Assembly: GCA_018340805.1 (NCBI GenBank) | Contig: JACMZG010000041.1 | Coordinates: 302,024-366,023 of the forward strand | Direction of reading: 5' to 3' | Length of the DNA: 64,000 nucleotides | Origin: Microvelia longipes | Taxonomy: Eukaryota > Arthropoda > Insecta > Hemiptera > Veliidae | In this document: positions 1-12,530 of the stretch, one piece after another | How positions within the stretch are numbered: the stretch's first letter is position 1 | Layout: every line of letters begins with the position of its first letter | Notes under the pieces: model-generated | Databases searched by the model: none | What the model was told of the DNA's origin: nothing | The model's input: the letters and a program-made list of their open reading frames with translations, nothing else | Made by a program: the position numbers and the translations under genes

Positions 1-421
1 TTAAGTTCAACAACGCAGAAAATTTCGGGAGCGCTAGCTTTTTTGTGTATTGATCAGAAGTTTTCTTTAATTTATCTATTTATTTTTAAATCTCGCTTTT
101 TTATAATCTTAAGAGGTAAGCTACTATATATTAATCTGTTTAGAAGCTTAAAACATTTTTGGTGCTTTAAGGCCCGTGCCAACCTTTATTGTACTTAGCT
201 GAGTTACGTTGTGGTTTTAAGTAAGGTTTTAAATCAATTATTGGTCAGGTTTTAGCAATATTGTTTATTTTGTTTAATAAACGTTCATTGGAAAAGATAC
301 CGTAAATTTGTAGTGTTTATTTGGGTTTTATCTTGAGACGTTTACGATCTCTTTTTTTTTGATTAACCCAAAATTAAGCGAGTGGCTTTCCATAGTATAA
401 TAATATTGTTATGAGTTTAAT
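1..421. other. non-coding AT-rich DNA
   Basis: No open frame, RNA gene or recognisable repeat is visible. It is probably intergenic or upstream intron sequence of the zfh2 locus. Confidence 0.5.
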
Positions 422-743
422 CATAGAGATATATTACTAAGACCGCAAGCCAATAGTAATATTTTGAGATGGCCTATCACTCTTTGGGGGCTTTCAAGGG
501 GTTTTTTTGAAACTTTTTTCATAAGTGAATTCAGGTTAATGTAATCACTTGTTTTCCGTCTTCCCGCAATGGTTTGTGTTTTGATTTGATTTTTTACATT
601 CTACTATAATAAGTTTACTGTACTTTTGACAGGTTTGATTATTTGGAATTATATTTTAAAAACTTCAAGGTGGTCAGGTTACTTTATCGAATGTTTCATA
701 AATTAATCTATAGGGCCCAACTCTAGTAATTGTATCTCTATGG
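422..743 (-). mobile_element. MITE-like element, family 2 (CATAGAGATA termini)
   Basis: The left end reads CATAGAGATATATTACTA and the right end is its approximate reverse complement (TAGTAATTGTATCTCTATG), giving terminal inverted repeats of about 20 bp around a 320-bp non-coding body. The same ends and interior (CCCTATAG..., GTAACCTGAC...) recur at 46313-47297, 48010-48325 and 61611-61910, so this is a repeat family. Flanks GTTTAAT and GTTTATT match at 6 of 7 bases and could be a decayed target duplication. There is no transposase; it would depend on an autonomous relative. The superfamily is not determined. Confidence 0.65.
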
Positions 744-3700
744 TTTATTAAAACGAGATGACAGGTTTGGGTTACTTTGTTTGGTTTCATTTGTTTTACC
801 AATGGAGTCCGGTAATGTAAGTCACATAAAAATCTCTCTAATAATCTTTTAATTTCTATAAACGATGTTTAATTGTAATAAATGCTTTCTTAGAGAGGAT
901 TTCCCTTAATCTGGTATAATAAGTTAATTACCTATTACAAAAAATACAGATTGAAAGAACTTTGTTTTAAAAATTTTGTTGGTAGAATAATATTATCCAA
1001 TAAACCTCAAAAAAAACAGCAATATGTTATTACTTATTTTTTTGTGAAATTACATAATCCTTAATATAATCGCTTAAATCTCTCTAAAACCTGGTTTTTA
1101 TCAAAACTACGGGCGTACCATTCGGGTCTTCAAAGCGTTCTACCAAGCACAAAGCCAAACATATCCTTACAACTTTACAAGGGTAACTAAACATTTTCCC
1201 CACTACTTAACCCGATACTTAAAAACCTTCTTTTCTCCAACTTAAAAAAACACAAAAACTTGACTGACCCGCTTTTTTTTACTAAGTATAACATACTATT
1301 TTAAAGTTAATAATAGTTAAAATTTTTTTATTTTATTTTTTCTGTTGGTTTTTATTGTAATTTGTAAAATATCGATTTAATAAGCATTAAAGTTCTATGA
1401 TGCATGTAATTATGTTTAATAAGACTTATGCCTCTTTCTCTAGAACATGTCTCCAGACTCTTGTTAACTTATGAATCTCTAAAAATACCGCTGTTAATAT
1501 CTACAAAAAACAAACTTAAGTTATCAATCAACTTTTTTTTTAAGTTATCAAACCTTCATTAAAAATTAATTAATAAAATAATTTTATTAATATACAAATT
1601 AAAATCTGTTTAAAAGTGTAAATTGCTGGATAAAGACGTTTCTTTCAACTACAATTAATATTATGACATCATCTTTTCTAGACGGCGTCAGATTTTCTCT
1701 AACTCTTAAGCGTTAAGGTTGCCTTAAAAAAGGTAACCTATTTTAAAAAAGAAAAAAAACCCTGATTTTATTAGTACCTTTCCGACTGTAATAAATTATT
1801 TGAATTAAGTGCCGGCCCTTTTCATAAGAAGTTTTTATGGCTTTTTATGTTTTTTTTTCTTACTTGCTGAGGTTTTTCAGAACTTTTTTTTTACTTAAAA
1901 GTTTACAAAAAGTTTAAAAATATTTAAAAAAGTCTTCATTCTTTATTTAAACCACCTCAAATAATGTTTTCGTGTATAGTTTTATTTATTTAATGGTGAG
2001 GTGCATAAGAAACGATAAACAATAAAAAACAAAAAACTTATGTAAAAATAAAAAATATGGTATTATAACTTTTTAAAATTTTACTTCTCATCTAAGATTA
2101 AAATATTTTTAACAAGCATTTTCTCTTTCTCTGGGCCAAGGCGCCCTTTTAATCCTAGCTCCTTTTTGGATTTCATCAACATATAGAGAAAGCATTTTTC
2201 AAATTTAATATTTCTTTGGTTTAATGTGGCTAACTAAGATGTTAAATAGATTTTAATTTAATTTATTAAATTAATTACGTTGATAAATAATATATTATTC
2301 ACAATATATCTTTTTTAAATAATTTTTAATACAAACCCTTATCAGTTTATGAATTTTTACCAAACAAACATCTTGTGGGGGTCATGTTTCCTTTTCCGTA
2401 TAATCTGTTTCGAAAATTGTTACTACCCCAAGTCATCAAAACCACTGATCTTTTATTTTCGTGTCATATAAAAAAGTTTCTTTCAGAAAATAAACCCCCT
2501 CTCTTTTTATAGTAGTGTTACATTTCCAGTAGTAAAAACTTGATAAAAGGGGTCTTATAGAGGAGTAGAAACTAGAAAGGGAGGGTAATATACTTAGTTT
2601 CAAAGGTCTGCCACCAAGGGTTTCCACCACCGATCCAGAGCAATCTTTAGCCCTTTCTCATAACTTCCTACTCATAAAAATGCCACTTCTACAACCTAGC
2701 GGATTTTTCTCTGAACTAATATTTCTTTTTTTTCTGCTTTTTTTTAATCTTTTTCTTGAAATTTCTAAACAGTAAAAATAACTCTTAGGCTAGTTATTTT
2801 ATGGAATTTTTAACTTTATTTTTCCCTATAAAATCTTATTTTAAAATTTTATTGCTCAAAGAATCTCATAACTTATACTAATTTGTTTATAAATCACTAG
2901 TTTTTTTTATCTGGCAACTAATATAAACAAAATATTTAAAACTCCCAGCTAATTAAAAGATATTACTAGTACTTCAACTTATCTATAGCTATTATTAATA
3001 CTTACTACTTACTTAAGTATTATCCCCTTATTATCACTTATAAATAAATATTATCTGCCTACTTACTGCTTTATCTAAGCTATACTTACTACTTACTAAG
3101 TATTAACTATACTTACTATTACTTATAAATTAATATTTTATCTAAGCTACTTATGCCAGCTATTACCTTACACATACTGCTATAACTAATACCGAAGTGT
3201 AATAAATTAACAACATTAATTATACATATATAACAGTTGTTTAATAATATGAAAGCAAAAATATAATAAAGCATAATTTTAATGTGTTGACCATTAGTGT
3301 ATCATTTAATTAATCGACATAGAACTTTAAATTTATCTTATAAAGGAAATCCATTGCTATCATTAACTAGAACTTTTTGTGTTACCTCCTTAACTTTCTA
3401 ATTCAGGCTTATTACCAAATCTTATTCTTGATCATATTAAACCAATAAAATATTTAAATTATTTTTCAAAAAAGTTTAGTACAAAACAAATATTATTAGA
3501 AGACATTTTTTAACGTTCTCAAAGAATAGTTAGAAAATACTAAAGAAGACAAATCTGGACCCGCACTAATTTCTAAATAAACATAAATAGAATCATAAGA
3601 GAATTTAGTGACATTTGGATAGGAACTTATTGTGCGGGTTAATTGTTGTAATCGACGACATTTTTTTTTAGTAACATTAAGATTTGTAATTTGTATTATT

Positions 3701-4272
3701 TTGTTAAGAGTGAATTTATATTTAAACGAAAAAATGACGTCAAGAAAATTAATTCTATCGGTAATTCTAATCAATAATATCCCATAAATTATTCGCATAA
3801 ACATAGTTTTTGCAAGATATAACTAATGGTAAATTTAGTTAAAGTAAAATATAATTTACCATAAATTAACGTTCAGTCATTATTTTTTTAATTATTGACT
3901 AAGTCACTTACTTACTTAAATTAAATGTAGAGACTTATGTAAATTTTACCAAGCATATGACTAATATCTTTATTTAATTACATTTTCGTAATGCACTTGT
4001 TAACGTATAATTTCATATCTGTCTGATTTTATAATTAGTTTGTATCCTTTATAATATTTTTGATGTAATTATAATTTTATTAATTTTTTTGTTTCAGGTT
4101 GGTTACAAGAAAATCGTGGAAGAAAACAAGTTAATTATTTATTATTTACATAGATGCTTGAGATTTTTCCGCTTGAGCCGTAAGTGAAAAAAATATATCT
4201 TATATTATGGTATCATATAACATTATTACGTGTACAACTAACAATTCCGGTTTATTTATACATTTACAACAT
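744..4272. other. non-coding AT-rich DNA, no gene seen
   Basis: Only short chance ORFs with low-complexity translations. About 2985-3170 holds an imperfect two-copy duplication built from TTACTACTTA-type words. Nothing else can be supported. Confidence 0.5.
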
Positions 4273-4389
4273 AAAACAGTTTGAGTAAGCTAACATCTAA
4301 GTCTTAACAATATATTTAAAATCCTGTTCTAATAACTGTTAGGAAACATAATTTAACATATATATATATTATATATATATCTATATATA

Positions 4390-4430
<41 letters not shown>

Positions 4431-4445
4431 TATATATGTTATATA

Positions 4446-4506
<61 letters not shown>

Positions 4507-4715
4507 CTATATGTTATATATATATATATTATATATAGGTATATATATATATATATATATATAATATATTAATAATATTATATAATATACATATATATAT
4601 ATAATTATATAACAATATATAACAGTTTGAGTAAGCTAACCATAAGTCCTTAACAATATATTTTAAAAATCCTGTTCTAATAACATGTTAGGAAACATAA
4701 ATTTAACATATATAT

Positions 4716-4758
<43 letters not shown>

Positions 4759-4830
4759 ATTATATTATTATATTATATATTATATATATATATATAATTA
4801 TATATATATTATATATATATAATATGTGGG
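4273..4830. repeat. duplicated unit with long (AT)n tracts
   Basis: A block beginning AACAGTTTGAGTAAGCTAAC and running through TTAACAATATATTT...CCTGTTCTAATAAC...GTTAGGAAACATAA occurs at about 4273-4358 and again at about 4620-4706. Each copy is followed by hundreds of bases of (AT)n with interruptions. This is a tandem duplication with a period of about 350 bp. Confidence 0.85.
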
Positions 4831-5844
4831 TGTAGTGTGTGTTTGAAGTTAGAATACATTAAAAGGTACTATAATTTTTATTTCGACTATTCTTTTAGAT
4901 CCATATATAAACCTTAAGGATCAAAGAAATAACACAACTAATTTCTTTTTTCAATTTTTCGCTCTAATTGCTGAAGTAAAAACTTGTATCCCTTCTTCTT
5001 TTCTTTTTTTTTAGCAACACATTTCTTCCTAGTTCTCTCCCAGTTCTTCACCCTTCTTTGATTCAAGTAATAACTGTGATTTACTACCCCCCCCCCCGAA
5101 AGGTAAACAATATACAATGATAACAATTGCAACTTGAAAGTAAGCAAGAAACAAAACACCTTAACTAATTTTATATTTATAATACTTTTATGGTATATTT
5201 TCTCCCTTTTGATGTTAATGCCATAATAAAAGTATTTATTCTGTAAAAAATAGTTTAGATCGAAGTCTCAGACTTATATTAATGAGTTTTGCACAAGTGT
5301 TTAAAGTTTAATTTTATTAGTGCTCAAATTAGTGGCTCAGCAAAGCGTTGAAACTAAAAGTTTTTTTTAAATACCTTTTATTGAATAAATGCATATAAAA
5401 TTATTACAAATAATATACAATATAACATTCAAATGTTGAACTTAAAGCTTAGAAATCATTAACTTAGGCTACTCCCACAAGAGAGTGAAAACTCTGTATA
5501 CATATTTTTTTTACGTATTTTCTTAAAACAACTATTCTCTATTCGAATAAAAGTGAGCCTGGATATATTGTATATTTTTTTATATTTTTAAATCTTGTTT
5601 TCCTGCTAAGTTGTGGAGTAGTACAGAACAAACAGCCACCTTGTCTCTCTACTTGTTTAGTGTAGTGGCGTCATTGTTTTTTTTATTATTTTTCTTTGAT
5701 TTTTCCACAATAGTTATTTTCTCATGATAGGAAAGAAATGTAATCGAGAAATATACGAAAGTATCCCTTCTAGAAAATATTTGTAATGAAAATTACGCTT
5801 AAGCTGTCTTGTTTTCCTTTTCAACTAATCTTTATTTAGAGTCT
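4831..5844. other. non-coding DNA, no gene seen
   Basis: AT-rich sequence with a poly-C run near 5088-5097. The short minus-strand frame at 4938-5159 is lysine-rich low-complexity translation and is not taken as a gene. Confidence 0.45.
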
Positions 5845-6141
5845 AAGGCCCGTATTTAAAGACATTTTCCTAACATTTTCTTTACCTAAACCTAACATTT
5901 TCCTTAAAAAGCCCTTAAGGATAATGTTAGGTTTACAGTTTAAGGTAAGAAAATGTTAGGTCTCCTTAAAGAAGCCTTAAAGGTTCCTTAAGGCTTCCTT
6001 AGGAGGTCTAACATTTTCCTTTCCTAAACTGTAACATATTTCTTAAAGGTTCCTTTGAAGGGTTCCTTAAGGAACCTTCAAAGGAACCTTTAAGAAATAT
6101 GTTTGGTTTAGGTAAGGACAATGTCCTTGAATACGGGCCTT
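5845..6141. mobile_element. palindromic MITE-like element with internal sub-repeats
   Basis: The termini AAGGCCCGTATTTAAAGACA and TGTCCTTGAATACGGGCCTT are inverted copies with few mismatches. The interior is built from repeated TAACATTTTCCTT, CCTTAAGG and GGTTCCTT blocks in both orientations, so most of the 297 bp can fold back on itself. Immediate flanks are TCT and AATC; if the element starts at the G, TAA/TTA would border it, which could reflect a TA or TWA target site. No coding capacity is seen. The class is uncertain. Confidence 0.7.
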
Positions 6142-7067
6142 AATCTAATATTTAAGCTAAATCATAAACTCACTTTTCCTTCCTTTTATTTCTTCAGGGG
6201 TTTGCCTGATGATGACCTCTTAGTTAGGTTAAAGTGCTTTGCCAATAAAGATTTGTTTCTTAAAATGACCTTTTTTTCCTTATTTTTAATCTGAATTTGT
6301 TTTATTTTTACCTTTATTTCCTTCCCTCCCTTAACAAGTAAATTACTAATAGTATTTAAAGCATACATATATAGTTTCAAATACATAAATACTAAATGTC
6401 ACCAAACCTTATTACACCAAACTTAGCTTGTATTAACAGTAAAAACGCAATTTTTTTTATTATTAACAACAATATTTTATTTTACTATTATTATTTTTAA
6501 TTCTTTATAAATTCTTTTACTGTTATTTCTTTTTTTACTGTGGCTTTTAAAGCTATTTGTCATTTGTTCGAAATGGAAAATGTAAAATTTCTTCGCGAAA
6601 AGTGACAAATTAACAGTCATTAGTTTAATATTTTCTTGGTTAATTTTTCTCAGATAGTGACTTGTAATATTTCATGAAGTAAAAGGATTTTAAAAGGTAA
6701 CAATCACAATGCTTTTTTATAGTTACGGTATAAATGAGGAAAAATAAAAAATTGTGTTATATTATTTGCCGCGTAGTTATGAGGTGTGTGGAAAATTAAA
6801 TTATAGATGTTAAAAATCAAAATGAAAGAAGAAAAACAAATTGATTGTAAATTATTACATAGACTGCATAAAAAATAACTTAAATAACAAACTTGATGAA
6901 AATAAAAACAAAATCATAACATTACACGAGAACAATAAATACTTAGGGTGGAAATACTACGTTGTCAAGCTGAAAAATTGTTACATTATAAACAAAACTG
7001 AGCAGTTGAGTAAACACAGCTAACAAATAACCAAAATCTCCTTCACAAAACCTTTATTAAAACCAGA
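6142..7067. other. non-coding DNA, no gene seen
   Basis: AT-rich. Short frames here (including 6841-7023 on the plus strand) have Asn/Lys/Ile-rich chance-like translations. Confidence 0.45.
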
Positions 7068-7103
7068 GCCGGCTTTCGACCTAACGATCATCATCAGTGC
7101 CGG
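7068..7103 (-). other. hammerhead-like motif, copy 1
   Basis: On the minus strand this reads CTGATGAT, then GATC-GTTA-GGTC (a 4-bp stem with one G-U pair), then GAAA, bracketed by CCGGC and GCCGGC. Equivalent motifs occur in the hairpin elements at 11841-12018 and 62247-62436. The CTGATGA...GAAA arrangement resembles a hammerhead ribozyme core, but there is one extra base before the stem and no clear stem I, so function is unproven. Confidence 0.4.
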
Positions 7104-7409
7104 AGAGCTGAAGAAGGAGAATCTAGTCTGACTTATTAGGCAGAGTCATATAGCGGACTATGACTCTCATTATAAGTTATTATTATTTAACATTATTAGT
7201 TATAACATTATAACTTTATTAAGCTTTCACAAGCAATAATGTTTTAAATGCTTTTTTTTTAAAGTTTTGGATGGAAAGTTCAACTATTGAAGCGGGTAAA
7301 TTATTTGAAGCATCTTATTTAATTAAAATTTGGGGACTGATGTGATTTGTTGAGCTACTAGTGGGAATATTGATTTTTCGTTGAATATAATTCTACTCAA
7401 TGTCTAATT

Positions 7410-7885
7410 ATCAGTATGGTCAACTGGTCTAAGGGACTCTGCTTTATAGCATGTCAGCTAACAGGTGTGATAATCTGAGTTCAATCCCAGTTAGGACGGT
7501 CAGAAAAAGGTAATCTCTGTCCTACTGAATCACACCCTTATGGCTTAAAAGGATGTGTAAAACAAGGGAAATTGTTTTCTTACAGTTTTGATCAAGTAGT
7601 TCTTCCTCTCATAACTTATAAAACTTTGAAGTATTATAATGAAAACCGCGGTTCTCCTGTAGATTTAACATTAAAATTATTATCATAAGGTATAAGCACT
7701 ATTTTTATTTATTTTAAGTACTTAGCTAAAGAACTTATTGTCTTTGTCTGCTTCCTTAAGTTGAACCTGAACCTGAACCAATAAGTTGCTTCCTTACCAT
7801 GTTTGGAAAAAGTAGTCTCTTTCTCCAATAAAGCCTATCACAAGTTATTTTTGAAAACCACGGCTCTTCTGTGGATCACCACAAA
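7410..7885 (+). repeat. tRNA-like SINE fragment(s)
   Basis: At 7413-7500 an A-box-like stretch (GGTCAACTGGTCTAAGGGAC) is followed at pol III-like spacing by a B-box-like GAGTTCAATCCCAG. After it comes unrelated sequence whose 3' part (GAAAACCGCGGTTCTCCTGT, about 7639) is repeated at about 7851 as GAAAACCACGGCTCTTCTGT. This is consistent with one or two decayed tRNA-derived SINE copies. A functional tRNA is unlikely because the acceptor stem does not pair. Confidence 0.5.
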
Positions 7886-9019
7886 AAATACAATAGAAAT
7901 TACTAGAATAAAGAATAAAATATATGTTTGTAAATGTATGTGTATAATGTAATATATTGTATGGTTATAATTTTTTGATTGTTTATTTTAAATAAATAAA
8001 AAAACTAATAAAATTAAATATTTTTATTTATTAATTATAACTTTCTTTAAATTAGTTTTATACACAAAAAATAGTTAAAATTTACTCTAAATTTAAAAAG
8101 CTTTAATAAATAATAACGTAATTAGCTATAAGGACTTACTAAGTCTGACCTACGAATTAAAGTAACAATTACCTCAATTATTAATCTATATAACCTTAAC
8201 CATCTTCTCTGCATGGTGCTTCGAACTTAGTTAACAATCTGATACAGTTAGTACAAATGAACTAACTATTTTTCAAATTGCCAATCAATAATTTAAGGAC
8301 AAACAGATCTCGACTATAATTATTTTTTTTTTACAATTATATCTATTACTATGTTTTTATAATCAAGGAAGTTTATTGCAAATTAATTAATACATCAAAA
8401 AAGAAGGATTAATACCAACAAGGACACGTTTTAATTTTAATGCTAGCAGCCATTTTGAATATTTCAAGGATTTAGTTATACCACATACAGCAAGATTTAT
8501 AATAAAAGAATAAAAGATTCTTTTTTTGAAATAGTTTTTTTGTATATATTGTTAACGAAATTATAATTAAAAATCGTGAAGGTTAAAAAAACAGAGAACT
8601 TGTTTAATAAGGATGGGACGTTTTGTGACAAAGATTTTTTTCAAAGTTTTCTTTTAGCGCTTAATTTATGATTTAATTATAAACAAGAAATAAGGAAACC
8701 TTTTAAAGGTTTTGTTTTAAAAAAACAAAAGAAATGTTAACAAATATTTCCCGCGCGACACCTTACAGATAAACCGGAAAAAAAGGCGGTAAAAATTCTT
8801 TATTCCATTTTTTACAATTTTTTTAAAGCGCATTTTTGTTCAACACTGCACTTTAATTTTTTTTCTTTGCGTTAGTAATTAAAAATTTTTTAGACGATTT
8901 TTTATAATTATTAAAAATTTAGTTTAATGATTTTTTTTTTGTTAAATTGCTTTTACGTCTAGACAGCATTTAAGTGTCAAAATTAAATTTAAAATTCAAT
9001 TGTTTACATACAGCTTTAC
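7886..9019. other. non-coding AT-rich DNA, no gene seen
   Basis: Homopolymer-rich sequence without open frames or recognised repeats. Confidence 0.45.
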
Positions 9020-9350
9020 TTAATGTAATGCGCGGGGTGTTTTATAGCTTTCAGCGTATAAATTTGAACTATCTGTTTACTTAAGGCATTAATATAACAT
9101 AAATGTTTCTTATGAGCTTGTATTCAAACGTAATTATACGTATGGTCTACTGATAACATAATTTTAATGTATAATAGCTTCCAGCTTATAATTTACTGTT
9201 ACTTATAGCTTTCATATAACATAAAGTTTCGTATGAGCTTGGATTCAACGCAAAGGTTACGTAAATGAACTAATTGATATACGTTATTTTAATTTATATT
9301 AGCTTTCAGCTTATACATTTATGCTCAATGTAACTTTAGCTAGAGTAATT
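9020..9350. repeat. imperfect tandem repeat, period about 120-130 bp
   Basis: Words TATAGCTTTCAGC, ATAACATAAA.GTTTC, TATGAGCTTG.ATTCAA and ACGTAA recur in the same order about 2.5 times, with divergence between copies. Confidence 0.7.
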
Positions 9351-9949
9351 GATTCGCCATTAGATTCAGTTTACTATATACGTCAAATCCATACATTTAC
9401 TAACTTCAAAATAGCCTAAAGTTTATGTTCTAACGTTTTAGATAATCTTTCTTATCTTAGCAGCTACATTTTTGATAAGCATAATCTAATGGATAAAACG
9501 ATATAAACACATAGGATAAACAATTGTAAATTTAATTTTACGTAGAATTAACAAGACAACTTTTTAAAAAGGTTTGATACAATGCATTTATAATTATACA
9601 TTTCTTAGTGACCATTTTCTATACAAAAAATTATTTCTAGTATAATTACTAGTATATTTGGTATAAAATTATAGTATAAACAATACTACTATACTACAGT
9701 TAAAATGATATGAAAACAAATTAATCTGAGTATGATTGTCTCCGTCGTGTTATTTCGAGTCCTTGATAGCACGCAATGGATATTAAAGTAAATTTCCTCT
9801 TGGTTTTCTTAAATATTTTATCAATGATTAAAAAAAATGAACGTAAAGAAGTAACCTTTCAATGAAATTAGATAACCTACCAAAACTGACACCTTTTTAT
9901 GGTACAAGTTCCAGAAATTATCTCTGGATTAAAGCAAAGAACCGTATTT
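9351..9949. other. non-coding AT-rich DNA, no gene seen
   Basis: No open frame or repeat was recognised. Confidence 0.4.
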
Positions 9950-10445
9950 TTAAATTCGTTTTGTGTCGTTTGATTCTAAGATGTGTTTCTATTTCTAAGT
10001 CGTTTGTATTTTAGTTTTTTTGTGTGTTTCTAGAGACGTTTTGTATTAAACTGTGTTTCTAAAGTTGTTTTGTATCGTTGAGTTCTTATGTGTTTCTGAG
10101 ACGCTTCGTATCTTTTTAGTTCTTAAATATGTTCCTGAAGTCGTTTCGTATCGTTTAGTTATTCTAAAATGTGTTTCTGAAGTCGTTTCGTATTGTTTAG
10201 TTCTATCTTAAATTGTGTTTCTAAAGTCATTTAGTATCGTTTAGTTCTATCTTAAATGTGTTTTAATGTCGTTTCGATCGTTTAGTTCAAAATGTGTATC
10301 TAAAGTCGTTTCGTATCGTTTAGTTCCAAAATGTGTTTCTAAAGTCGTTTCGTATCGTTTAGTTCTATCCTAATGTGTTTTTAATGTTGTTTTCGTATCG
10401 TTTTAGTTCTAAAATGTGTTTCTAAAGTTATTTTCTTATTAATAT
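9950..10445. repeat. minisatellite, unit about 37-40 bp
   Basis: About a dozen imperfect units of the form GTGTTTCTAAAGTCGTTTCG followed by TATCGTTTAGTTCTAAAAT. Units vary in length by small indels, and several lack part of the TTCTATC segment. It is non-coding. Confidence 0.9.
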
Positions 10446-11426
10446 AAAGATAAATTTATACCTATAAAACTGCCCTTGACGTTTAAATAAGACCAGACAC
10501 CTATATTTGAGGCCGTAATAACCTACGTATCAAGTTTGATTTATTTTGTAGCAGTCAAAATTTATTAGTAAATTAAGACGGCATACAGTTAGTTTGTCAT
10601 TATATTGTTTTAATATAATTTATCCCTAACATGTAATTAGTAGTATTAAACAATGTTTCACCACTATTTTATTTAAAACAATGAAAAAAAAGTAATTTTA
10701 TAAATTTTGTCTAATTTATTAAAATCATATATTTTATTGGGTTTAATTAGAAGTAATGCATAAATAAGGACGGGGGGGGTATAAAATATTAAAATAAAGA
10801 GCTAAAGGAGTCCATATAGAGGTGTCTTAAGGGGTCGCATAGGCGGGGCTCAAAATGCGCAGAGTATGTGTACTTTTGATTGGGGAAAGGCGGCCATTTT
10901 ATGAATCCACCCTTTTTTTACTTTAACGAAGGCGGCGTTAGGGCGCAAGCGCTAGGGAGGCGGTAAAGACCTTTTTCTTTTAGAGATTCAATTAAGGGTT
11001 TCCAAGGGGGGCAAATAGCGCCTTCAGAGTTTTTAAAAGACAGAGTAAGAAATTAGGAGAAATTTCCACTCCTCCCTAAATTTTCTAATACAAACGTTTT
11101 TCTTACACTTTCAAACATTTTAGAATGTTCTTTATGTATTTAAATACATTCTATTAAATATATTACACTTACTAATAAAATAGTTTAAAACAATTTTCTT
11201 CAATCCCGATATTTCCACACAATTTTTTTTATTTTTGATCAATTTAATAAATTAAAGGCACAATAAAATTTAAAAAAAATCAATATTACTAAAATAGGTC
11301 CATTGAGCCGGATCTTCTTAAACTACTACAAATACTTGACAAAATATACCCTTAAATAATTATTTGCACATAATATGCTTAGTTAAATAAATATTATATA
11401 TTGTGTCCTAAAATGTTTAAGTATGT
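10446..11426. other. non-coding DNA with a GC-richer pocket at 10770-11060
   Basis: The pocket contains GGGGGGGTATAAAATA and several GGCGG words (AGGCGGGGCTC, AAAGGCGGCCATT, AAGGCGGCGTT), unlike its surroundings. A TATA-like box is present but no open frame follows, so a promoter is not claimed. The remainder is AT-rich filler. Confidence 0.35.
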
Positions 11427-11497
11427 ACAGATAAATAATAAATGTTAAAATAGTACAGATAAATAATAAATGTTAAAATAGTACAGATAAATAAGTT
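11427..11497. repeat. short tandem repeat, unit 36 bp
   Basis: ACAGATAAATAATAAATGTT followed by AAAATAGT repeats about 2.5 times head to tail. Confidence 0.8.
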
Positions 11498-11840
11498 GAA
11501 GATTCCATCTTAACGATGATACTAGAAATTTCCGTTTTAGTTCCGCTTCCTCTTAGGGAGACATCATGGCGTCTTATAAAAACAGATAGTTTTAAAAGTT
11601 TAGCTCTTAACATTGTTTTATCCTCTGTCCCTCCTAGAAGTTGTGTCTCATTGTACAAGCAAAAAGTCGAATTATTCTTTAGCGTCTCAAAAGTCTTTAA
11701 AATTTTAATAAAGTTAATAATTTTTATTTGAATAAAGTCTTTTAGCAACAGCGCATACTTACTTAAACTTTATAATGAAAAATGCAATAGCATAATTAAA
11801 CAATAGGCTACCGTCGATACATGCTGTGTAATTTAAATAT

Positions 11841-12018
11841 CCTGGACTGGTTTCGGCCTAACACCATCATCAGCAGGCAGGGCAACACTCGAGCTCTCAA
11901 CTAATAAAGTTATATTAGTGATTAACTTCTAGTCTCAATGAGCACGACGAGCCCTCTGAAGATGCTTGAGTGTTGCCTCGTCTGCTGATAATGGCGTTGT
12001 GCCGAAAACGGTCTAGGG
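11841..12018. mobile_element. hairpin (foldback) element with hammerhead-like motifs
   Basis: The left arm (11841-11892) and right arm (11965-12018) are inverted copies of each other (CCTGGACTGGTTTCGGCCTA against GGCGTTGTGCCGAAAACGGT, continuing through a CATCATCAGCAG / CTGCTGATAATG core to CTCGAG / CTTGAG), enclosing a loop of about 70 bp. Reading outward, each arm contains CTGATGAT or CTGATAAT, then a short stem (GGT/GCC or GGC/GCC), then GAAA. The stem bases differ between arms but still pair. It is probably a non-autonomous repeat; related motifs lie at 7068 and 62247. Confidence 0.65.
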
Positions 12019-12179
12019 ACATTCATATCCAACAGCAAGTATCGAAGGTAGCTCATTCATCAATTGCTTCGTCAACTTGCGGTAAACACAACTTTCTTAA
12101 TTTTAAAATAGCAGAACATATATGTTCCTCTATTTATCTCTAATAATATAATATGTTGCCACGCTTCTGTGTATAAGTG

Positions 12180-12356
12180 TATGTATGTCCATACATATAC
12201 ACTCACACACACATATCATTTATATATATACATACATAAATCCATGCCCAAATAACAATAAAACAAATAATAAAAATACGAAACAAAATGTATATATGTA
12301 TAATATGTATATATATATATATATATAATATATATATATAATATATATATAATATT

Positions 12357-12388
<32 letters not shown>

Positions 12389-12442
12389 TATATATATATA
12401 TATAATATATATATATATATTATATATATATATTATATATAC

Positions 12443-12518
<76 letters not shown>

Positions 12519-12530
12519 TTATACTTTTTT
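12180..12530. repeat. (AT)n microsatellite region
   Basis: Short CA-rich sequence followed by about 230 bp of interrupted (AT)n. Confidence 0.9.
12237..12289 (+). repeat. direct repeat, left copy
   Basis: AAATCCATGCCCAAATAACA followed by ATAAAACAAATAATAAAAAT and ACGAAACAAAAT. A near-identical copy is at 13005-13057. The two bracket about 715 bp containing the AT tract and a dispersed repeat. Confidence 0.85.

Noticed and set aside
3496..3804. 102-residue minus-strand frame
   Set aside because: Longest frame in its neighbourhood, but AT-driven composition (Ile/Asn/Phe/Tyr) and no recognisable domain.
7413..7500. Functional tRNA gene
   Set aside because: A- and B-box-like words are present, but acceptor and anticodon stems do not pair.
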